DNA of 36,011 nucleotides from Candidatus Levyibacteriota bacterium (GCA_016204535.1 JACQKL010000007.1:1-36011); one strand, 5' to 3'. Counted from the stretch's first letter, positions 1-8,428 are shown. The notes: generated by a model from the letters alone, not told the origin. Program-made: numbers and translations.

Positions 1-147
1 CACGGGAATTCACTGCGAGCACTTGTTAAATATCTAGAAAATATTTCCGACGAAGATATAGAAAAGCTCGAAATCGCAACAGGAGAAATTTACGTTTATT
101 CCATAAATGAACAAGGCGATGTAGCTTCAAAAGAAATTAAACAATGA
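1..147 (+). CDS. gpmA: C-terminus of 2,3-bisphosphoglycerate-dependent phosphoglycerate mutase (partial, 5' outside window)
   Basis: Frame 1 reads [40 protein letters not shown]..., matching the conserved GpmA C-terminal motif [12 protein letters not shown]..; TGA at 145-147. Confidence 0.85.
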   Translation, partial: HGNSLRALVKYLENISDEDIEKLEIATGEIYVYSINEQGDVASKEIKQ

Positions 148-195
148 GGCGACACCTTTGAGGCGACACCTCCCAGGTGCAATAGCCAGACACCT
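147..195 (+). repeat. Palindromic repeat between gpmA and rsmI
   Basis: AGGCGACACCTTTGAGGCGACACCTCCCAGGTGCAATAGCCAGACACCT. Confidence 0.65.
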
Positions 196-919
196 AAATA
201 TTAGTATTAAGTAAGATTACAAATTCGCCTTTTGGGGTTGTTTTTGAAAAGTGTTTTAGTGATTCTGAAATTTTTTCGCGGTATATTTCTTCATGAACTT
301 TTGTTAATTCTCGAGCTATAACAATATTTATATCTCCAAAAATTTCCATAAGGTTATTTAAAGTTTTAATCAATCTGTATGGAGATTCAAATATAATTAA
401 CGTAAGTTTAATAGTTTGAACTATTGAACTAAGATCAGTAAGTAATTTTTTTCTTTTTCCTTCTTTTTTCGGCAGATATCCGACAAAGAAAAATTTATCA
501 GTTGGAAGGCCTGAAGAAACAAGAGCTGATATTGCAGCGGACGGACCGGGAATCGACTCGACTTTAATTCCTTCTTTTATGCACTCTCTAACCAATTTAA
601 ACCCTGGATCTGAAATCGTAGGCGTACCGGCATCAGATACTAAGGCAACATTTAATCCATTTTTCAAGGCATTAATTATTTCAGGCATTTTCTGGCTTTC
701 GTTTTGTTCGTAATAAGAAATTAATCGAGCTTTCATTGAATTATTGACAGTATTTATAGTATTGATATTTATTGGTAATATTCTTGAGAGAAGAAATCCC
801 GTCTTTCTCGTATCTTCGCAGGCAATTACTTCAACGGTTTGTAAAACATCAATCGCTCTTAGTGTAATATCCTCAAGATTACCTATTGGAGTAGCTACAA
901 TGTATAACTTTCCTGCCAT
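194..919 (-). CDS. rsmI: 16S rRNA (cytidine(1402)-2'-O)-methyltransferase RsmI
   Basis: MAGKLYIVATPIGNLEDITLRAIDVLQ..ACEDTRKTG...VSDAGTPTISDPG motifs. Confidence 0.95.
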   Translation of the reverse strand: MAGKLYIVATPIGNLEDITLRAIDVLQTVEVIACEDTRKTGFLLSRILPININTINTVNNSMKARLISYYEQNESQKMPEIINALKNGLNVALVSDAGTPTISDPGFKLVRECIKEGIKVESIPGPSAAISALVSSGLPTDKFFFVGYLPKKEGKRKKLLTDLSSIVQTIKLTLIIFESPYRLIKTLNNLMEIFGDINIVIARELTKVHEEIYREKISESLKHFSKTTPKGEFVILLNTNI

Positions 920-924
920 AAATG

Positions 925-1563
925 TTAACTTAAAAACTTAATAATCAAAAAGCCGCCAATTAAAAAAGCCATAAAGATTAATGATGCGATGTCGAAATAT
1001 TTTTCGATGGCATTAGATATTCTTCTTCCAAATATACGAATTGCTCCTGCAACTGCAAAAAATCTAGCTGCTCTTCCAAATAAAGATGCGATTATTAATT
1101 GTTCAAGAGGAATTTGGAAGAATCCTCCACCTATAGTAAAAACTTTGTAGGGTATTGGTGTAAAAGCAGCTGTAAAGACAGCTAAAAAGGCATTTTCTTT
1201 ATATAAAACACCAACTTGATCAAAGGCAGTTTGAAGATGGTAAAAATCAACGATGGGCTGGCCTATTGCCTGAAAGAAGAAAAGTCCTATAAAGTAACCC
1301 GCAATCCCTCCCAAAACCGATCCTAGCGTTGAAATTAAGGCAAAAAACCACCATTTAAAACGATGTGCAACAGTCATCGCCAGAAGTAAAACGTCAGGAG
1401 GAATCGGGAAAAAAGAGCTTTCAGCAAAAGCCAGTAGGAATAATGAATACGAAGCATATTTAGTTTTAGACCAGTGGATGGTCCAATCATAAAGCTTTCG
1501 CATTATTTTGCTTGGAATAAGAATAATCCGAAGGAAAGGAGATAAATTCTGAGATAGACGCAT
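925..1563 (-). CDS. VTT/DedA-like (YqaA family) inner-membrane protein
   Basis: ESSFFPIPPDVLLLAMTVA...GSVLGGIAGYFIGLFF; multiple TM stretches; the true start may be the internal Met at about 1503 (MRKLYDW). Confidence 0.8.
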   Translation of the reverse strand: MRLSQNLSPFLRIILIPSKIMRKLYDWTIHWSKTKYASYSLFLLAFAESSFFPIPPDVLLLAMTVAHRFKWWFFALISTLGSVLGGIAGYFIGLFFFQAIGQPIVDFYHLQTAFDQVGVLYKENAFLAVFTAAFTPIPYKVFTIGGGFFQIPLEQLIIASLFGRAARFFAVAGAIRIFGRRISNAIEKYFDIASLIFMAFLIGGFLIIKFLS

Positions 1564-1586
1564 GATCTTTTTATCTTATCATAAAA

Positions 1587-2216
1587 TTAAGAGAATTTGC
1601 GGACGATTCCAACTGCTTTTCCTTGAATAGTTAGAGAGTTAGGGTAAATTGGATCCATTTCTGAGTTAGCAGGCTTTAGCACAATCCTTCCGTTTTCGTT
1701 ATAGAATCTTTTAAGAGTCGCCAAATTGTTATCAACTAAAGCGACAACTATATCTCCGCTTGTAGCAGTGTTTGTTTTTTCGATAACAACGAAGTCTCCC
1801 TCAAAGATACCGTCTTCGATCATCGAATTACCCTTCACCTGCAATACATAGGCAGTTCTTTTACCCGTTATCATCGAAGCAGAAACATGAAAAGTTGCAT
1901 TTGGATCGCTATGCGGCTCCAAAGGTTTACCTGCGGCAATATATCCCATCAAAGGAAGTTCTATCGAAGCGCTACTTCCCAACAGAGAAAATGTTACTTT
2001 TTGATCTATAATTTTAAGCACCCTATTGTTTCCATCCACTTTTTGAAGGAATCCCTTTTCAACCAAACCTTTGATAATAGCATGTACTGTGGAATTGCTT
2101 TTATGCCCTGTCGCTTCCGCTATTTCCGCAAGTGTTGGAGAATAGCCAAATTGTCTTTGAAATTGGGCAAGAAACTCTAATAGTTCTCTTTCTTTTTGAT
2201 AAATTACTCCTGGCAT
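1587..2216 (-). CDS. lexA: LexA SOS repressor
   Basis: N-terminal wHTH (FGYSPTLAEIAEATGHKSNSTVHAIIKGL), Ala-Gly cleavage region (YIAAGKP), Ser-Lys dyad (GNSMIEDGI / LATLKRF). Confidence 0.93.
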   Translation of the reverse strand: MPGVIYQKERELLEFLAQFQRQFGYSPTLAEIAEATGHKSNSTVHAIIKGLVEKGFLQKVDGNNRVLKIIDQKVTFSLLGSSASIELPLMGYIAAGKPLEPHSDPNATFHVSASMITGKRTAYVLQVKGNSMIEDGIFEGDFVVIEKTNTATSGDIVVALVDNNLATLKRFYNENGRIVLKPANSEMDPIYPNSLTIQGKAVGIVRKFS

Positions 2217-2236
2217 ATATTTTCTTATACCAGTAT

Positions 2237-2265
2237 TTTATACGAATATTTCTGTGCTCTGTCAA
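2237..2265 (-). promoter_or_regulatory. sigma70-like promoter of lexA: TTGACA (2260-2265) - 17 bp - TATAAA (2237-2242)
   Basis: Near-consensus hexamers at canonical 17-bp spacing on the minus strand, upstream of lexA. Confidence 0.7.
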
Positions 2266-2288
2266 GATGACGAAAATATACAAACCAG

Positions 2289-2318
2289 ATCAATATTTAT
2301 TGATGTTTGTGCTAGAAT
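2289..2318 (+). promoter_or_regulatory. uvrB promoter region: extended -10 (TGC-TAGAAT, 2310-2318) with a 7-bp-arm inverted repeat ATCAATA-TT-TATTGAT (2289-2304)
   Basis: Read directly; -10 lies 9 nt from the ATG at 2328. Confidence 0.5.
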
Positions 2319-2327
2319 ATAAGTTCC

Positions 2328-4337
2328 ATGAAGTTTAAATTAGTCTCGAATTTTAAGCCTACTGGTGACCAACCGCAGGCAATCCAAAAATTGACTCAAA
2401 ACCTTGAGAAAAATGTAAGGAATCAAGTGCTTTTGGGCGTAACAGGTAGTGGAAAGACCTTTACCATGGCTAATGTGATCGAAAAAATTCAAAAGCCTAC
2501 TCTTATAATTTCTCATAATAAAACTCTCGCAGCTCAACTTTATCAGGAATTTAGGGATTTTTTCCCCCACAATGCAGTTTCTTACTTTGTTTCTTATTAT
2601 GATTATTACCAACCCGAAGCTTATATCCCTCAAAGCGATACTTATATAGAAAAAGAGGCGGAAATAAATGATGAGATTGATAAATTAAGACTTTCTGCAA
2701 CAACCAGTCTTCTAACTCGTAAAGACGTAATTGTTGTTGCTTCTGTGTCCTGTATTTACAATTTAGGCTCTCCTGTGGAATATGGAAAATTTGTGCTTGA
2801 AATAAAGCCTGGTGTAAAAACTGATTTAAAGTCAATTATCTTAAGACTTACTGACTTACAATACGATCGAAATGAATACGCGTTTGAAAGAGGTAGTTTT
2901 AGAGTGAGAGGTGATGCTATTGATTTATTTCCGGCATACAAAGACATTGGCATCAGAATCGAGCTTAAAAATGACAAAATAAAGGAAATTTCGGAATTTG
3001 ACTCTCTTACAGGGACCACAATTGAAGTTTTAGAAAGTATTGTGATTTATCCTGCCAAACATTATATGACCGATCCTTTATCATATAGTAACGTCTTTCC
3101 AAGGATTCTGAAAGATTTAAAAATTCAAGTTGCAAAATTAAAACAAGAAAACAAACTCTTGGAGGCACAAAGACTTGAGCAGCGGACAAATTTTGATCTG
3201 GAAATGATCAAAGAAATTGGCTACGTAAATGGAATAGAGAATTATTCAAGATATTTTGACGGAAGAAACCCCGGAGAACCTCCCTATACGCTTTTGGATT
3301 ATTTTAACTATCAATCAAAAGACTTTTTATGCATTATAGATGAATCACATATGACTATTCCCCAGTTAAGAGGCATGTATAATGGGGATCATTCAAGGAA
3401 AGAAACCTTAATTGAATATGGTTTTCGCCTCCCATCGGCTTTGGATAATCGACCGCTTAAATTTCCAGAATTAATGCAACGACTCAATCAAATAATTTAT
3501 GTGAGTGCTACACCTGATGATTATGAACTATCCTTAGCAAAAGACAGCTTAAAATCTAATGACGCTATTATTGAACAATTAATCCGTCCAACAAATCTGG
3601 TTGATCCCAAAATAACTGTAAAACGATCAGAGGGGCAAATTATTGACTTAATTGAGGAAATTAACAAAAGAGTGTCTGTTGGGCAAAGAGTTCTAGTAAC
3701 AACTTTGACAAAAAGAATGGCTGAAGAGCTGTCTTCTTATTTGGAAGAAAGAAATGTTAAAGTTTCCTATCTTCATTCTGACATCCAAACCTTGGAAAGA
3801 CAGGATGTATTAGATCAACTTAGGGAGGGTACATATGATGTAATTGTTGGCATAAATCTTCTTCGCGAGGGACTGGATTTGCCTGAAGTTTCTCTAGTTG
3901 CAATACTAGATGCTGATAAAGAAGGATTTTTACGCAGCAAAACCTCGCTTGTCCAAACTATGGGAAGGGCTGCTCGTCACATTGATTCGCAAGTTATTAT
4001 GTATGCGGATATTTTTACTAAATCAATGAGGAATGCAATTGATGAAGTTGAAAGAAGAAGAAAAATTCAGATTAAATACAATAAGAAACACAATATAACC
4101 CCAAAAGGAATCGAGAAAAAAATCAAAGCAAAATTAGTTGAAGAAGATCTTTCCAAACCAGCAAATGAAGATTTAAAATATTTATTAACTCTTTCCCAAA
4201 AAGAAGTAATCTTACCCGATGAAAAAGAAAATCTAATTAAAAAACTTAGAAAAGAAATGAAGGAAGCAGCGCAAAACTTAAATTTCGAAAAAGCAGCTAT
4301 GATCCGCGACCAAATTAAACTCCTTAGAATCCGCTGA
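2328..4337 (+). CDS. uvrB: Excinuclease ABC subunit B
   Basis: GVTGSGKTFTMANVI, YYDYYQPEAYIP, LREGLDLPEVSLVAILDADKEGFLRS, C-terminal UVR motif. Confidence 0.98.
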   Translation: MKFKLVSNFKPTGDQPQAIQKLTQNLEKNVRNQVLLGVTGSGKTFTMANVIEKIQKPTLIISHNKTLAAQLYQEFRDFFPHNAVSYFVSYYDYYQPEAYIPQSDTYIEKEAEINDEIDKLRLSATTSLLTRKDVIVVASVSCIYNLGSPVEYGKFVLEIKPGVKTDLKSIILRLTDLQYDRNEYAFERGSFRVRGDAIDLFPAYKDIGIRIELKNDKIKEISEFDSLTGTTIEVLESIVIYPAKHYMTDPLSYSNVFPRILKDLKIQVAKLKQENKLLEAQRLEQRTNFDLEMIKEIGYVNGIENYSRYFDGRNPGEPPYTLLDYFNYQSKDFLCIIDESHMTIPQLRGMYNGDHSRKETLIEYGFRLPSALDNRPLKFPELMQRLNQIIYVSATPDDYELSLAKDSLKSNDAIIEQLIRPTNLVDPKITVKRSEGQIIDLIEEINKRVSVGQRVLVTTLTKRMAEELSSYLEERNVKVSYLHSDIQTLERQDVLDQLREGTYDVIVGINLLREGLDLPEVSLVAILDADKEGFLRSKTSLVQTMGRAARHIDSQVIMYADIFTKSMRNAIDEVERRRKIQIKYNKKHNITPKGIEKKIKAKLVEEDLSKPANEDLKYLLTLSQKEVILPDEKENLIKKLRKEMKEAAQNLNFEKAAMIRDQIKLLRIR

Positions 4338-4704
4338 TGTTTTTGGTAAGTTCTATATTCTGAACGTTCTGACCGTTTAATAATATTGATACGGCATCTA
4401 TCCGAAGGCTTTCGGGAAGATTGGGATGAATTAATTTATAAAATTGTGCTGTTTTAATTATTTCTCTTAGTTTCCAATAGGTGATTGATTCAAGCGGAGT
4501 ACCGAAATAGTTTGAAGTTCTCGTCTTTACCTCAATGAAAACTAATATTTCTTTTCCTTTACCTTCAGATGGGTCGATTGCAACAATATCAATTTCTCCA
4601 TATCCTTTTCTGAAATTCCGCTCGATAATTTTAAAACCTAATTTTTTGAGGTATTCACAGGCTTTATCTTCTCCTAATTTTGCAATAGGGTTGACAACTT
4701 TCAC
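4324..4704 (-). CDS. YraN/UPF0102 family putative endonuclease
   Basis: GEDKACEYLKKLGFKIIERNFRKGYGEIDIVAID..LVFIEVKTRTS; overlaps the uvrB 3' end by 14 bp, convergent. Confidence 0.9.
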   Translation of the reverse strand: MKVVNPIAKLGEDKACEYLKKLGFKIIERNFRKGYGEIDIVAIDPSEGKGKEILVFIEVKTRTSNYFGTPLESITYWKLREIIKTAQFYKLIHPNLPESLRIDAVSILLNGQNVQNIELTKNISGF

Positions 4705-4709
4705 TTAAA

Positions 4710-5009
4710 TTAAGGATTTACTCGAGGTAAACGTTTATAATAAAGTTTTGCACGTCTGACTCTTCCTTTTGAATGCTCCTTAACTACGACTTTTTCGACA
4801 TTTGGAGATTTGATCGGAAAGATTTTCTCAACTCCCACATCTCCGACTATTTTCATGACAGTAAAACTTTTATTTTCGCCTCGTCCTTTTAATGCCAAAA
4901 CAGTCCCTTCAAAAACTTGAATTCTTGATTTATCTCCTTCTTTAACTCTTTCATGAACTCGAATAATATCCCCAGGAACAAAATTAATTTGACTGATCAT
5001 AAAACTCAT
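4710..5009 (-). CDS. rplS: 50S ribosomal protein L19
   Basis: FVPGDIIRVHERVKEGDKSRIQVFEGTVLALKGRGENKSFTVMKI...RRAKLYYKR. Confidence 0.96.
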   Translation of the reverse strand: MSFMISQINFVPGDIIRVHERVKEGDKSRIQVFEGTVLALKGRGENKSFTVMKIVGDVGVEKIFPIKSPNVEKVVVKEHSKGRVRRAKLYYKRLPRVNP

Positions 5010-5052
5010 TATAGCAAAAAATCCTTGTACTTCTCAACTGCATTGAAGAAGA

Positions 5053-6714
5053 TCAATTCTCTTCGCATGCTTTAATAAATCCTAAGAATATTGGGTGAGG
5101 TTTTAGAGGGCGGCTTTTGTATTCGGGATGGCCTTGGGTACCAAGATAAAAAGGATGGTTTTCTTTTGGCAATTCTATTATTTCTGCCAAATTTTCAACG
5201 ATTGATCTTGCGCTAATAATTAAGCCGTTTTTTTCAAAATCTTTTGAATACTTATCATGAAATTCATATCTATGCCTATGCCGTTCGCTAGTTAATCCCT
5301 TACTTTTGTTTGTAAACCCCCCATATTTATCATAAAGCTCAAAAGCTCTGGTATTTGGTTTTACTTTTGCCTCCCAAGCACCAAGTCGCATGGTTCCTCC
5401 ATATGCCCTTCTTTTCACTATACTTTCTTGTTTTGGCATCAGATGAATTACCGGACGAAAGGTCTTTGGACTATTTTCTGTAGTGTCTGCATCCTTCCAA
5501 CCTAAAATATCTCGAGCGAATGCAATGACAGCAAGTTGCATGCCATAGCAAAGCCCAAGGTACGGTATATTGTTTATTCTCGCATAAGAGGCTGTTGTTA
5601 TCATTCCTTCCGCACCTCTTTCTCCCCATCCAATCGGCACAATAATCCCATTTGGCTTGCCGATAATATTTTCAAGATGTTTCTCCTCAGCCTGCACTTT
5701 TTCAGCGTCTATCCATTTTGTTTTTACCTCAACTCCAATCTTCCAGCTCGCATGATCAATTGCATCCAAGAGTGCTGCGTAAGAATCTCTTAGTTGGTAA
5801 TCTCCGGTTCCAAAATATTTTCCAATAATTGCAATTTCTATTTTTTTATCCTTTTTGCTTTTTATTTTTTCATTTAGTTTTTCCCATTCTAAAAGCTTTG
5901 GTAATTTTATTGGCAATTTAAGTTTTTTGAGAATCTTTTTTTCCAGATTTTGTTTGTGAAGGAGAAGCGGTATTTCGTAAATATAGGGAAGATCTGGATT
6001 AGAAATAATGTCCGAAGGATGCATGTTGCAGAAAAGTGCAAATCTGTCTTTTCTTCGTTGGTCTAAATATTTCTCAGATCTAGCAATTACAAAATCTGGT
6101 TGGATCCCCATAGAATTAAGTGTTCGAACTGAAAGTTGGGCAGGTTTTGTTTTGGGTTCTCCGATATGACGGGGAGTGGGAACATAGGTAACATGAATAT
6201 GAATAACGTCTTCAGGGTTTTTTAAAGTCATTATTCTTGCCGCTTCATAGTAAAATATATTTTGGTATTCCCCTGCCGTGCCTCCCAGCTCAATTAAAAC
6301 AATATCTGCATTTTTTTTACGAGCAAGGTAATTTATTCTTCTTGCTATCTCATCAGTTATGTAGGGAATAGCCTCAACATCTTCACCGTTATATTCAAAT
6401 CTTCTTTCTTTATCGATAACTGTTTTATAAATTCTTCCCATCGTGATGAAATTATCTTTTCCCATATCCTCGTCTAGAAACTTTTCATAGCTACCAATGT
6501 CCATATCTGCTTCCGTCCCATCTTCACATAAAAAGGGGTCCCCGTGTTCAATTGGATTTATTGTACCTGCGTCTAAATTTAAATAATTTTCAAATTTTAT
6601 TATTGTTACTTTGTAGCCGGATGCTTTAAGAAGAAATGCGATAGAGGCCGCTGTAGTACCCTTTCCAATTCCGGATATTACACCTCCTGAAACAAAAATA
6701 TACTTAGTGTGCAC
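5053..6714 (-). CDS. pyrG: CTP synthase
   Basis: KYIFVSGGVISGIGKGTTAASIAFLLKASGYKV; GATase domain YLGLCYGMQLAVIAFAR; GTG start at 6714. Confidence 0.97.
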   Translation of the reverse strand: MHTKYIFVSGGVISGIGKGTTAASIAFLLKASGYKVTIIKFENYLNLDAGTINPIEHGDPFLCEDGTEADMDIGSYEKFLDEDMGKDNFITMGRIYKTVIDKERRFEYNGEDVEAIPYITDEIARRINYLARKKNADIVLIELGGTAGEYQNIFYYEAARIMTLKNPEDVIHIHVTYVPTPRHIGEPKTKPAQLSVRTLNSMGIQPDFVIARSEKYLDQRRKDRFALFCNMHPSDIISNPDLPYIYEIPLLLHKQNLEKKILKKLKLPIKLPKLLEWEKLNEKIKSKKDKKIEIAIIGKYFGTGDYQLRDSYAALLDAIDHASWKIGVEVKTKWIDAEKVQAEEKHLENIIGKPNGIIVPIGWGERGAEGMITTASYARINNIPYLGLCYGMQLAVIAFARDILGWKDADTTENSPKTFRPVIHLMPKQESIVKRRAYGGTMRLGAWEAKVKPNTRAFELYDKYGGFTNKSKGLTSERHRHRYEFHDKYSKDFEKNGLIISARSIVENLAEIIELPKENHPFYLGTQGHPEYKSRPLKPHPIFLGFIKACEEN

Positions 6715-6719
6715 GACTC

Positions 6720-6749
6720 ATATTATCAAGAATTCAGATCTTTCGTCAA
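6720..6749 (-). promoter_or_regulatory. pyrG promoter: TTGACG (6744-6749) - 18 bp - TAATAT (6720-6725), 5 nt from the GTG start
   Basis: Read on the minus strand; leaderless-type spacing. Confidence 0.55.
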
Positions 6750-6767
6750 CAACTAGATTTATCAATG

Positions 6768-6868
6768 GAGCTCCTTTACGAAAAAGTTCGGACCGCTTTC
6801 GTATTATCATTGTAGTCGCTCACTTCGTTCGCTCCTATTATTTATATTGCTCGGCCTTCGGCCTCGCT
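6768..6868 (+). repeat. Inverted repeat IR-A (left copy)
   Basis: Reverse complement of 11266-11366, near identical over about 91 bp (GAGCTCCTTTACGAAAAAGTTCGGACCGC...GCTCGGCCTT), then weaker. Confidence 0.92.
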
Positions 6869-7067
6869 TTAGTATTTTTTGCACGGACCGAAAGTGCGCG
6901 ATTTTTTTCGGAACTCTTGGGAATATTATATCAGGTTTTTCCTAATTCCGTTTCAACCCACCCACCCGTTTATGGTGGCGGCGACCCCGCCTTTGGGCGC
7001 TAGACCCGCCTTGGGGCGGGTTTGCCCACAGTTTTCGTTTTTTAAATTCCGCTACAGTATCTTCCCC

Positions 7068-7092
7068 ACCCGCCGCGGGCGGGTTTTCTTTT
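7068..7092 (+). terminator. Intrinsic-terminator-like hairpin ACCCGCC-GCG-GGCGGGT followed by TTTTCTTTT
   Basis: Perfect 7-bp GC-rich stem (7068-7084) plus T tract; no convincing + strand ORF upstream. Confidence 0.6.
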
Positions 7093-7356
7093 AGCGTTAC
7101 TTAGTTTCGTTGCGCCGTCGGCGGGATGTGTCCGCTATTCGCCCCCGCCTTAATTATTTTACCCCTTCCCGTTCATGTTGCCGCAACGAAGTTCGGTTGG
7201 CGAACCCGCCGTCTTCTAATACAAAAATATTCTTCGGCGTGTTCGCTTGGTCGGGCTTCCTATCCGAATGAAATTCTTAAGTCGAGTTTTCCCTGACGGG
7301 CGCCCTCCTTTTAGCAACGACTCCATCGGGAGCGGGGGCGGCGGACCGCCAGAAAG

Positions 7357-7400
7357 AATCGGCCAGATTGGTGGAAATTGGCCGATTCCCGTGCTAGACT
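7357..7400 (+). promoter_or_regulatory. Promoter/operator of the 7407 gene: inverted repeat AATCGGCCA-N13-TGGCCGATT (7357-7387) and extended -10 TGC-TAGACT (7395-7400), 6 nt from ATG
   Basis: Perfect 9-bp arms immediately upstream of the -10. Confidence 0.55.
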
Positions 7401-7406
7401 AAATTT

Positions 7407-8099
7407 ATGCCAGACGATCCGATTCAAGACAACCAAGACCAGACGACGAGCCAACCGGAACCGCAACCGGAAGAATCAAAACCAGTTGAAGACCTGTCCT
7501 CCGAAGTCTCGACGAAGGAGGAAAATCCGAAGCCCGAAGATATTCCAACTCCTGAACCGCCGAAAGAAGGGGCTCCAGCCGACCTGTCCTCCGAAACCTC
7601 GGTGAAGGAGGAAAATCCTGCGCCATCCGAACCAGAACCGGAGAAAAGGCCCGATGAACCGAAGCCGGAAGAACCAAAGCAAAGCGAAGAAAAGAAATCC
7701 GAAGATTCCAAGCCTTCCTTGCCCGCCGAAGCTTCAACGAAGGTGGGAGAGCCTGAAATAAAGATTGTCGAGAAAGAAGTCATCAAAGAAATTCCGGTTG
7801 AGGTTATAAAAGAAGTGAAAGTTGTCGACGAAACAGAACTTGGCAAGCAACTCGATGAGAAATTCAAAGCAAAGCTTCTGGAAAATAAAAAGAAAGCCAA
7901 CGAGGCGAGATCTCAGAAGAAGAAAGATCATCTGGATAGAATTGTTGAGCTGGCAAAGAAAAAAGAGATTAATAATCAGGATGTCAGAGATTTATTGCAG
8001 GTTTCACAAAGCACGGCGACAAATTACTTAACAGAATTGACTAAATCTGGTAGACTAAAGTCGGAAAAGAAGGCTAAGGCAAAAGTATATAAAAGTTAA
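7407..8099 (+). CDS. Acidic Pro/Glu/Lys-rich protein with C-terminal winged-HTH DNA-binding domain
   Basis: Low-complexity P/E/K/S N-terminus with repeats DLSSEVSTKEENP / DLSSETSVKEENP; C-terminal HLDRIVELAKKKEINNQDVRDLLQVSQSTATNYLTELTKSGRLKSE. Confidence 0.8.
   Translation: MPDDPIQDNQDQTTSQPEPQPEESKPVEDLSSEVSTKEENPKPEDIPTPEPPKEGAPADLSSETSVKEENPAPSEPEPEKRPDEPKPEEPKQSEEKKSEDSKPSLPAEASTKVGEPEIKIVEKEVIKEIPVEVIKEVKVVDETELGKQLDEKFKAKLLENKKKANEARSQKKKDHLDRIVELAKKKEINNQDVRDLLQVSQSTATNYLTELTKSGRLKSEKKAKAKVYKS
7493..7528 (+). repeat. In-frame palindromic repeat copy 1 (CCTCC-N14-GGAGG core at 7498-7521)
   Basis: CCTGTCCTCCGAAGTCTCGACGAAGGAGGAAAATCC; near-identical copy 90 bp downstream. Confidence 0.75.
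7583..7618 (+). repeat. In-frame palindromic repeat copy 2
   Basis: CCTGTCCTCCGAAACCTCGGTGAAGGAGGAAAATCC. Confidence 0.75.
7717..7747 (+). repeat. In-frame palindromic repeat copy 3 (diverged)
   Basis: CCTTGCCCGCCGAAGCTTCAACGAAGGTGGG; same layout as copies 1 and 2. Confidence 0.6.
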
Positions 8100-8107
8100 A
8101 GTTATGA

Positions 8108-8134
8108 CGTTGTACTATGCTACAACGCTACAAT
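8108..8134 (+). promoter_or_regulatory. Inverted repeat CGTTGTA-CTATGC-TACAACG (8108-8127) plus -10 TACAAT (8129-8134), 6 nt from ATG 8141
   Basis: Perfect 7-bp arms immediately upstream of the TrpR-like gene. Confidence 0.5.
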
Positions 8135-8140
8135 AGTACT

Positions 8141-8428
8141 ATGGCAACACTTAATTTAGAGAAAGATAAAAAGTTATTGGTAGCAACCCTACGAAAATTA
8201 AAATCCTCAAAAGATTTATCAGCTTTTCTTGATGATCTTTTAACCGAAGAGGAAATTCTTGATTTAGCTCAAAGAATTAAAATCGCAAAATTAATTCTTG
8301 ATGGAAAAACCTATGATGAGATTGCAGTAAAAGTTGAAACTTCCACATCCACAGTTTCAAAGATTGGTCAGATAATTAAATACGGCAAAGGCGGGTTACA
8401 GAAAGTTTTGGAAAAAATAAAATTATGA
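8141..8428 (+). CDS. TrpR/YerC-YecD family transcriptional regulator
   Basis: DLLTEEEILDLAQRIKIAKLILDGKTYDEIAVKVETSTSTVSKIGQIIKYGKGGL; ORF track extends upstream to 8117 but ATG 8141 fits the promoter. Confidence 0.85.
   Translation: MATLNLEKDKKLLVATLRKLKSSKDLSAFLDDLLTEEEILDLAQRIKIAKLILDGKTYDEIAVKVETSTSTVSKIGQIIKYGKGGLQKVLEKIKL

Noticed and set aside
6707-7094. + strand ORFs 6707-7003 and 6879-7094
   Set aside because: Span the pyrG promoter, IR-A and GC-rich hairpins; no family resemblance
7405-7900. Minus-strand ORFs 7405-7737, 7424-7900 and 7476-7682 opposite the wHTH gene
   Set aside because: Low-complexity shadow ORFs caused by the repetitive codon bias of the + strand Pro/Glu-rich gene; no promoter or SD noted
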